A stretch of 21,018 nucleotides of DNA from Reyranella sp. (GTDB lineage: Bacteria; Pseudomonadota; Alphaproteobacteria; Reyranellales; Reyranellaceae). Numbering within the stretch: position 1 is the first letter of the stretch; each line of letters starts with the position of its first letter. The position numbers were made by a program, and so were the translations under genes. The DNA lies in the NCBI GenBank assembly GCA_016780605.1, contig JADHLS010000006.1, positions 1-21,018 of the forward strand. Reading direction: 5' to 3'. The notes below the pieces were generated by a model that made no database searches, was not told the origin of the DNA, and was given only the letters and a program-made list of their open reading frames with translations. Positions 15,629 through 21,018 of this stretch are shown here, piece by piece.

Positions 15629-17226
15629 CCGCCATCACAACCCCACTCGATCAGAGGTCGCTGGCACGAAAGTTTGTCGCCGGCAGCTTGTTGCCGATCG
15701 TGACGGCGCTCCTCGCGGTGCTCATCATTCTTGCGGTCTTCGCGATGGGCGTGCGACGCGGCATGGACGGCGTCATCGCGGTGGGCAAATCCGAGCAGAC
15801 GGCCTGGGCCGTCGCCATTTCCGAGATGGTGTACGGGCTCGACGGCTACGTGGCGCACGCCGCCGTCATCGACACGATCATCCAGCGCATCCGCGGCGGT
15901 ACGTCCGGCCCGGGCGATCCCAACTTCGAAAAGAACATCGCCAACCCCGACCTGTTGAACGCGGCGATCTCGGCCGCGCTCTCGCTCGGCCCTCAGCCTG
16001 AAGGGTTTGTCTCAGAGCGAAGCCTGCGGACGATGGTCGATGACGACATCGGCATCGTCGACTACGACAAGATCGCGTTCGCCCTGTTCGGCTTCCGGGT
16101 GCAGTCGCTCTACTACCTCTTCTTCGTGATCCTCTCGCTCAGTACGTCGGTGTTCCTTCTGCAGTACTGGCGAAGGCCGATGGCTCAGGTTCTGCTCCTG
16201 TGCAACCTGGTTGCGTTCTGGCTCGAGCTCCATACGGCAATGTTCACGCCTCACATGCCGTCATTGTGGGGAATGCGTCATGGGTCGACTCTGGCCATCC
16301 TGCCCACGTGGCATGTTGCCCTGCTGATGGCCTATCGCACGCGCCTGTCCTGGTCAGCCGCGATGCTTGGGCTGATCCAGATTGCGATCATCGTCTTCGC
16401 GATCAGGATTTGCGGTTCCGCCGGCTGGACCGTGATCTTCCTGGCCGCCCTCGCGGCGTTCTTCGCCTTTCAGCTTTGGCGCAACACGCAGCCCGGTGAG
16501 CGATCTCTGGGCACGATTGCCAAGGCAGCGCTGAAATGGCCCTTCGTGCTGCTGCTGATCGGCTTGGCCGCCAACAAGCTGTATACCGATGCGAAGCTCC
16601 ATCCCGCGTACTTCACCGACGACATCATGCCCTATCACGGGGCGTGGCATTCGGCCTATCTCGGCATCATCGTGTCCCCGACGCTCGTTGCCGCGACCGG
16701 AGATCCCAAACGCCCTTGGGGCGATGCCGTTGGTTATGCGGCGGCGCTCCAATACCTGCGCAAGAAGAGCTTCATCGCTACGGAGGGGGAATACTTCTCA
16801 CCTTGGACGCATACTTACAAGATGCGCCTTCATGATCGGACCATGAAGTCGCTCTATCTGGACCTAGTCAGCGAGTATCCCTTCACCACCGTCGCCCTGT
16901 ACGTCTACTGGAAGCCGCTCCATCTCCGTCACGTCGTCGAGTATCTGCTGGCCGGGGTGCCGCCCGAGACGTGGGTGATCGCGGTCGTCGCGTTTCTGCT
17001 GCTTGGGGTGACGGCCGCCCTGATGAACAGGCTCAACCGGACGGACGTTCTCGTCACCATGGCTCTTGCGCTAGCGGCGGTGTTGTTTGCGTCGATTCCG
17101 TCCATATGGGCTTATGCGTCGGTCGACACGGTGGCCGACGCCGTGCTCAGCTTTCTTGTGCTGGCGTTTGTTGTCGCCTGGGCGGTCGGCGTGTGGCTGG
17201 TGAACATGCTGCGCAGCCGTTCGTGA
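15625..17226 (+). CDS. Polytopic membrane protein, paralogue 2 of the tandem array
   Basis: The product is 533 residues from GTG 15625, which overlaps the stop of paralogue 1 as GTGA; the in-frame extension upstream lies inside that gene and is not coding. By eye it is closer to paralogue 1 than to paralogue 3. It repeats the same blocks: first helix, SEQTAWAVAISEMVYGLDGY, DDDIGIVDYDKIAFALFG, QSLYYLFFVILSLST, MPSLWGMRHGSTLAILP, DDIMPYHGAWHSAYLG and SPWTHTYKMRLHDRTM, then three C-terminal helices ending VNMLRSRS. A run of 41 identical bases is shared with paralogue 1 (14957-14997 and 16612-16652). Function unknown; probably inner membrane, acting with the glycan genes around it. An 82-base gap precedes paralogue 3. 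Confidence 0.85.
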   Translation: MTAITTPLDQRSLARKFVAGSLLPIVTALLAVLIILAVFAMGVRRGMDGVIAVGKSEQTAWAVAISEMVYGLDGYVAHAAVIDTIIQRIRGGTSGPGDPNFEKNIANPDLLNAAISAALSLGPQPEGFVSERSLRTMVDDDIGIVDYDKIAFALFGFRVQSLYYLFFVILSLSTSVFLLQYWRRPMAQVLLLCNLVAFWLELHTAMFTPHMPSLWGMRHGSTLAILPTWHVALLMAYRTRLSWSAAMLGLIQIAIIVFAIRICGSAGWTVIFLAALAAFFAFQLWRNTQPGERSLGTIAKAALKWPFVLLLIGLAANKLYTDAKLHPAYFTDDIMPYHGAWHSAYLGIIVSPTLVAATGDPKRPWGDAVGYAAALQYLRKKSFIATEGEYFSPWTHTYKMRLHDRTMKSLYLDLVSEYPFTTVALYVYWKPLHLRHVVEYLLAGVPPETWVIAVVAFLLLGVTAALMNRLNRTDVLVTMALALAAVLFASIPSIWAYASVDTVADAVLSFLVLAFVVAWAVGVWLVNMLRSRS

Positions 17227-17295
17227 CGACGAAGGCAGTGTCGAGCAATCGAGGCTAGCAGCGCCTGCACTTTGGGGCCGAGAGTTCATGTTGCC

Positions 17296-17302
17296 GGAAG
17301 GA
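17296..17302 (+). promoter_or_regulatory. Ribosome binding site of paralogue 3
   Basis: GGAAGGA with a 6-base spacer to ATG 17309. This favours ATG 17309 over ATG 17288, and the resulting N-terminus matches paralogues 1 and 2 in length. Confidence 0.6.
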
Positions 17303-17308
17303 CAAGAG

Positions 17309-18874
17309 ATGGCCGGGGCCCGTGTTTCAGGTGACCGCAGCGGCGGAACGCTGCGGGCCGGCGCCAGCGCCAAGCTGTTCTTCGCGCTCACTGCCATCCT
17401 TGCCGCGATCGTCATCGTCTCGGTCTTCACGTCGGGTATCCAGCGCGGCATGGACCACGTCATGAGCTACGGGCCGGAGTCCGAGCAGAATGCCATGGCG
17501 ATAGCGATCTCGGAACTCTATCACGGATTGAACAGCTACGTCGGCTACACCTCGGTCCGCGAGATTTTGCAGAATGCCATGGGCCCCGAGGGACCGCGAG
17601 ATCCCAGGCTTCTGGCCAATGTCAGGGACGGCAACCTCATCAACAAGGCGATTGCCGCCGCCATCGCCGCGCCGCCGCGGGTGCCGGCCCATGTTGCGGA
17701 CGGCTCCTTGATGACGATGGTCTACGACGACGTCGGCATCGTCGACTACATCAAGATCGCATTCACCGTCTTCGGCCCGACCATTCAGTCGTTGTACTAT
17801 CTCTTCTTTGCAATCCTTTCTCTCAGCACTGCAGCCTTCTTCATTCAATTTCGGGCCCAGGCGGTGGCGCAGGTGGTGTTGCTCGCCGTCCTCAGTGCCT
17901 TTGCCCTGGAACTGCAGACCAACTTCTTCAGCAACGACGTGCCGACTTTCTGGGGAATGCGGCACTGTTCCACCCTGGCACTGGTGCCTCTGTGGCACCT
18001 GGCATTCCTCATGTTGTACCGAGTTCGACTCTCATGGTGGTCGGTCGGGTTCGCGGCTCTCCAGGTCGCGATCGTCCTGCTCGCCATCAAGACGAGAGGG
18101 TCGACGCTGTGGGTTGTGCTGTTCCTCGTCGGGCTTGCCGCCTTCATTGCGCTTCGCGCTTGGTGGCGACTGCCGGCGTCCGATCGATCGATCAGACGCC
18201 TGTTGCGCATGGCGGCGGTATGGCCGCTGATTCTGATGCTGGCCGGCGCGGGCGCCGACAAGGTCTATACCGACGCGAGACTCCATCCGGTCTATTTCAC
18301 CGACGACGTCATGCCGTATCATGGTGCCTGGCACTCCGCCTTTCTGGGTTTTTCGGCCGTTCCGTCCTTTCCGGGCGTGGACATTGCGGGCGTCCAAAGT
18401 TGGGACAGGTTTGGTTACGAGGCCGCGCTATCGTACCTGAAGGCCAAGGGCTTCATCACGACGGAGAAGGAGTATGTCTCCCCGTGGACGAAGACCTACA
18501 AGATGCGCCTGCACGACCGCGTCATGCGATCCGTCTACCTCGAATTGATGAGGGAGAATCCGCTCTCCGCGCTGACGCTTTATGCCTACTGGAAGCCCCG
18601 CCAGCTTCTCATAGCCCTTGGAGTAATCCTCGACGGCGTGTCGCTGATGGCATGGCTGGCAGTTGTGATCGGCCCATTGGCGCTTGCCGTCCTGACAATA
18701 CGCACTTTCCGCATCGACACGATGGAGGTTTGGTCAGTGCTCCTCATGATGCTGTCGGCGATTGCGTTCGCCGCGCTGCCCACCTTGTGGGCGTACGCGG
18801 CGCTGCAGCGGTGGCGGATATCGTGTTGGGCTACTTCGCCTTCCTGCTCGTCGCGATCTGGGCGGTTGGCGTGA
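17309..18874 (+). CDS. Polytopic membrane protein, paralogue 3, C-terminus frameshifted
   Basis: The readable product is 521 residues from ATG 17309 (528 from ATG 17288). It keeps the family blocks SEQNAMAIAISELYHGLNSY, YDDVGIVDYIKIAF, QSLYYLFFAILSLSTAAFF, VPTFWGMRHCSTLALVPLWH, DDVMPYHGAWHSAFLG and SPWTKTYKMRLHDRVM, but is more divergent than the other two, for example Asp to Ile in GIVDYIK. After LPTLWAYAALQ the frame gives RWRISCWATSPSCSSRSGRL, which is unlike a membrane helix, while the paralogues continue with a last helix. The missing helix is found in another frame at 18811-18915, so one base is lost near 18809. The protein as written lacks its last membrane segment. It follows paralogue 2 by 82 bases and is probably in the same transcript. 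Confidence 0.8.
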   Translation: MAGARVSGDRSGGTLRAGASAKLFFALTAILAAIVIVSVFTSGIQRGMDHVMSYGPESEQNAMAIAISELYHGLNSYVGYTSVREILQNAMGPEGPRDPRLLANVRDGNLINKAIAAAIAAPPRVPAHVADGSLMTMVYDDVGIVDYIKIAFTVFGPTIQSLYYLFFAILSLSTAAFFIQFRAQAVAQVVLLAVLSAFALELQTNFFSNDVPTFWGMRHCSTLALVPLWHLAFLMLYRVRLSWWSVGFAALQVAIVLLAIKTRGSTLWVVLFLVGLAAFIALRAWWRLPASDRSIRRLLRMAAVWPLILMLAGAGADKVYTDARLHPVYFTDDVMPYHGAWHSAFLGFSAVPSFPGVDIAGVQSWDRFGYEAALSYLKAKGFITTEKEYVSPWTKTYKMRLHDRVMRSVYLELMRENPLSALTLYAYWKPRQLLIALGVILDGVSLMAWLAVVIGPLALAVLTIRTFRIDTMEVWSVLLMMLSAIAFAALPTLWAYAALQRWRISCWATSPSCSSRSGRLA

Positions 18875-18915
18875 CGTTGTTCGGCCGGCTGGGATTCGGA
18901 CTCCGATCTGACTGA
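18811..18915 (+). pseudogene. Displaced 3' end of paralogue 3
   Basis: In the frame starting at 18811 the sequence reads VADIVLGYFAFLLVAIWAVG, then VTLFGRLGFGLRSD and TGA 18913-18915. It aligns with VADAVLSFLVLAFVVAWAVG of paralogue 2 at the same position. Compared with paralogue 2, eleven rather than twelve bases separate the conserved WAYA from this VAD, so a single-base deletion explains the break. It encodes the final membrane helix. Confidence 0.8.
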
Positions 18916-18935
18916 AGCTCGACCGACGTCCCGTC

Positions 18936-19313
18936 TCAGCTGCTTTGCGGGATAGGGCACCGGGCCCGTGCGAACACCTCGGTCGGCCCGAACACGAAGG
19001 TGCCGATTTCGAGTATGCGGCTCGGCGCCGCATCATGACGAGGTGGTGCAGCAGTGCCCGGCTCTCGTTGCTGATGAGCGATTGCTGCGGATATTCGTGA
19101 TAGGTGCCGACCACCCTCCTGAAGGCGCCGGAACGCCGCCATTGGTCCAGTCCGGCCTCCGAAATCTCGAACTTCTCGCCAGGACAGGGGTGACCATCTG
19201 CCTCGCTGTGGCCACGACTTATGCCTTCTTTCGGTTGAGTGATGACCAAGGGCGCGGGCCCGACGGCGGCCAGTTGCCGACAAAGTGTGCCAAATTTGCA
19301 CAGCGGGGTGGGT
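18936..19313 (-). pseudogene. Remnant of a SAM-dependent methyltransferase gene
   Basis: Read on the minus strand, one frame gives GEKFEISEAGLDQWRRSGAF, later VVGTYHEYPQQSLISNESRA and LLHHLVMMRR. The adjacent frame then gives RILEIGTFVFGPTEVFARAR before a stop at 18938-18936. Helix plus SLIS..ESRALLHHLV followed by RILEIGTF is the N-terminal half and motif I of an O-methyltransferase-like SAM enzyme. The frames join if one base is restored near 19020. The rest of the catalytic domain is absent: after the motif I helix the frame ends at CPIPQSS, 20 bases from paralogue 3. The start is not certain; the frame is open back to a TGA at about 19313 and a TTG at 19249 is possible. It is both truncated and frameshifted. 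Confidence 0.6.
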
Positions 19314-19417
19314 CACATTACTGGCTTCGGCACCTGGTACTGGCGCGGTGGCGCTGCATTTGAGCTGTCACAGGTCGCAGCAAATCTCATTCCCCGCCAA
19401 TTCTAACACGTGGTACG

Positions 19418-19445
19418 TTGAAATTGCGGAAATCGGCAATTCCAA
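19418..19445. promoter_or_regulatory. Imperfect 10-base inverted repeat before the transketolase
   Basis: TTGAAATTGC and GCAATTCCAA, separated by 8 bases, match at nine of ten positions. The repeat ends 14 bases before ATG 19460, where a repressor site or an RNA hairpin covering the ribosome site could act. No T-run follows, so it is not a typical terminator. Confidence 0.3.
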
Positions 19446-19459
19446 GTACACCCCCCTAC

Positions 19460-20320
19460 ATGAAGTATAAGTCTGCGCTCAAATACGCAACCGACCTTGA
19501 CCTGGTCCAGCAGGCCGCGTTGGACGATCGGAGCCGGCACCTTCGTCGCCTTATCTTCCGAGCCATTGAAAAGGGCGGGCGCGGCCATATCGGGCCGGCG
19601 CTTTCGCTAGTCGAGATCATCCGCGTCCTGTACGACGACGTCCTTCGTCACGACCCGGCCAAGCCCGCCTGGCGCGAGCGTGACCGTTTTATCCTCAGCA
19701 AGGGCCATGGTTGCCTGGCGCTCTACTCGGTCCTCGCCGATCGCGGCTTTTTCGACATCGCCGAGCTCGACCGCTTCTGTCACTTCGATTCGTTCCTGGG
19801 CGGCCACCCCGAGACGGTGGTGCCGGGTGTCGAAGCCTGCACTGGCGCGCTGGGTCACGGCCTCTCCATCGGCCTCGGCATGGCGCTGGCTGCCCGCATG
19901 AGCGGTCGCGACAGCAAGGTCTACGTGCTGATGGGGGACGGCGAGATCAATGAAGGTTCGGTTTGGGAAGCGGCCGCCTGTGCCGACAAGCACCATCTGT
20001 CGAACCTGACTGCGATCATCGACTACAACAAGATCCAGTCGGCCGGCAGCGTCTTCGACATCCAGAACATGGAGCCGCTGGCCGACAAGTGGACGAGCTT
20101 CGGTTTCCGCGTGTTCGAGTGCAACGGCCACGACGTTACCGCCTTGCGGCAGGTCTTCCGCGAGGCCGCGGAGTATCCGGGCGATCGGCCGCGCGCCATC
20201 ATCTGCCACACCGTCAAGGGCAAGGGCATTCCCGCCGCCGAGAACAACGCCGACTGGCATCACAAGTCGGATCTAAAGCCGGCCGAGCTGCAGATCGTTC
20301 GCAGCGCGCTGGGTAGCTGA
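19460..20320 (+). CDS. Transketolase, N-terminal (ThDP-binding) subunit
   Basis: The product is 286 residues from ATG 19460; TTG 19418, in frame, would add 14 residues across the inverted repeat and is less likely. GGRGHIGPALSLVEI (39-53), SKGHGCLALYSVL (80-92) and ACTGALGHGLSIGLGMA (126-142) are the phosphate- and thiazole-side motifs. The ThDP motif begins with GDGEINEGSVWEAA (159-172) and closes at IIDYNK (186-191). The protein ends after the first domain, as in two-gene transketolases, and the second domain is the next gene 14 bases on. The enzyme moves C2 units between ketose and aldose phosphates and can form sedoheptulose 7-phosphate, the entry compound of the heptose genes here. A dedicated copy in a glycan locus suggests a special substrate or local supply; that is inference. 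Confidence 0.93.
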   Translation: MKYKSALKYATDLDLVQQAALDDRSRHLRRLIFRAIEKGGRGHIGPALSLVEIIRVLYDDVLRHDPAKPAWRERDRFILSKGHGCLALYSVLADRGFFDIAELDRFCHFDSFLGGHPETVVPGVEACTGALGHGLSIGLGMALAARMSGRDSKVYVLMGDGEINEGSVWEAAACADKHHLSNLTAIIDYNKIQSAGSVFDIQNMEPLADKWTSFGFRVFECNGHDVTALRQVFREAAEYPGDRPRAIICHTVKGKGIPAAENNADWHHKSDLKPAELQIVRSALGS

Positions 20321-20327
20321 GGGGAGG
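20321..20327 (+). promoter_or_regulatory. Ribosome binding site of the transketolase C-terminal subunit
   Basis: GGGGAGG immediately after the TGA of the N-terminal subunit, with a 7-base spacer to ATG 20335. This is the strongest ribosome site in the window and fixes the start. Confidence 0.7.
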
Positions 20328-20334
20328 CTGGGCA

Positions 20335-21018
20335 ATGCGTAAGCGCAGTCTCGACATGGTCCATGCGCTGGCCAAACGCGATGAACGCGTCGTGTTCATC
20401 GGTTCCGACCTCTCGCCCAACCTGCTTGGCGAGATGAAGAAAGAGTTTCCCTCGCGTTACTACATGGAGGGGATCGCCGAGGCGAACGTCATCGGCATGG
20501 CCGCCGGCATGGCAATGGACGGCTACATCCCCTACGTCAACACCATCGCCACCTTCATCACGCGACGCTGCTACGAGCAGGTGGCGATCGATCTCTGCTT
20601 GCACGACCTGCCTGTACGCCTGATCGGCAACGGCGGCGGCTACGTCTACGCGCCGCTCGGGCCGACCCACGAGGCGATCGAGGACATCGCGATCATGCGC
20701 GCGCTGCCGCGCATGACGGTCACCGCCGTGTGTGACGCCGAGGAGATGACGCGGCTGATGGATGCCACGCTCGACTGGCCGCATCCCATCTACATCCGCC
20801 TCGCCAAGGGCGGCGATCCGGTCATCAGCAAGCCCGAGCGCGGCTTTGCCATCGGCAAGGCGATCGACATGATCGACGGCGAGACCGGCGCCTCCGACGT
20901 GCTGCTGGTCGCCACCGGCGTGGCGACGACGCAGGCGCTGAAAGCGGCGGGAGCCCTGGCCGCGGATGGTATCCGACGCCGCCTGCTGCATTGTCACACG
21001 GTGAAGCCGCTCGACGTC
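20335..21018 (+). CDS. Transketolase, C-terminal subunit, 3' end outside window
   Basis: The first 228 codons are visible, from ATG 20335, and the frame is still open at the window end. The pyrimidine-binding domain is clear: FIGSDLSP (21-28), YYMEGIAEANVIGMAAGMAM (42-61) with Glu49 as the ThDP-activating glutamate, then YVNTIATFITRRCYEQV (67-83), a GGGYVYAPLGPTHEAIEDIA segment (100-119) and YIRLAKGG. A third, C-terminal domain begins with SDVLLVATGVATTQAL, as in transketolase and the E1 beta subunit group. Together with the preceding gene it forms one complete enzyme, probably an alpha2beta2 assembly. The two genes are 14 bases apart and clearly co-transcribed. Confidence 0.92.
   Translation, partial: MRKRSLDMVHALAKRDERVVFIGSDLSPNLLGEMKKEFPSRYYMEGIAEANVIGMAAGMAMDGYIPYVNTIATFITRRCYEQVAIDLCLHDLPVRLIGNGGGYVYAPLGPTHEAIEDIAIMRALPRMTVTAVCDAEEMTRLMDATLDWPHPIYIRLAKGGDPVISKPERGFAIGKAIDMIDGETGASDVLLVATGVATTQALKAAGALAADGIRRRLLHCHTVKPLDV

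Larger units (their letters stand above)
18916..19459. other. Gap of about 540 bases with a gene remnant and an AT-richer leader
   Basis: No intact gene is visible. The left two thirds hold a broken methyltransferase on the minus strand (18936-19313). The last ~90 bases before the transketolase are poorer in GC than the rest of the window and hold an imperfect dyad (19418-19445), so this is the likely promoter region for the split transketolase. No convincing -35/-10 pair is seen. Confidence 0.5.

Noticed and set aside
19411..19427. Sigma-54 promoter (TGGTACG ... TTGC)
   Set aside because: The spacing between GG and GC is 14 rather than 12 bases, two too long for sigma-54.

Overview
The window is a GC-rich stretch, about 21 kb, packed with surface-glycan genes. 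Overlapping starts and stops (ATGA and GTGA), frequent GTG starts, high third-position GC and protein sequences of proteobacterial type suggest an alphaproteobacterium, perhaps Rhizobiales or Rhodospirillales. That placement is inference only. No tRNA, rRNA, CRISPR array, insertion sequence or integrase is visible.

Layout. (A) 1-7961, plus strand, is one tightly coupled operon: the 3' part of a polytopic membrane protein, a SAM methyltransferase, an unusual protein with a C-terminal Rieske 2Fe-2S domain, a 954-residue protein built from two tandem glycosyltransferase-like halves, an NAD-dependent sugar epimerase, a GmhB-type heptose-bisphosphate phosphatase, and a transaldolase whose last ~25 conserved residues lie in another frame. 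(B) 13632 down to 7968, minus strand, is a convergent operon: SIS-domain sedoheptulose-7-P isomerase, GtrB/DPM-like glycosyltransferase, HddA-type GHMP heptose kinase, HddC-type nucleotidyltransferase, flippase-like membrane protein, a tiny coupled ORF, and two SAM methyltransferases. (C) 13967-18915, plus strand, holds three consecutive paralogues of a large polytopic membrane protein that I cannot assign to a known family. The third has a one-base frameshift near its 3' end. (D) 18936-19313, minus strand, is the decayed remnant of a methyltransferase gene. (E) 19460-21018, plus strand, is a split transketolase (N-terminal subunit complete, C-terminal subunit cut by the window end).

How the parts may work together. 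The four steps from sedoheptulose 7-phosphate to GDP-D-glycero-alpha-D-manno-heptose are all represented: isomerase 13048-13632, kinase 11028-12008, phosphatase 6708-7256 and guanylyltransferase 10295-11011. A transaldolase and a split transketolase, enzymes of the kind that make C7 ketose phosphates, flank them. The GtrB-like enzyme could load the activated sugar onto polyprenyl phosphate and the flippase-like protein could help it cross the inner membrane. The three polytopic paralogues are candidates for periplasmic transfer or polymerisation. Methyltransferases and the Rieske protein could decorate the glycan. The last three sentences are inference.

Three independent one-base shifts (near 7880, 18810 and 19020) interrupt otherwise conserved proteins. 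They could be true mutations or assembly errors; raw reads would decide.
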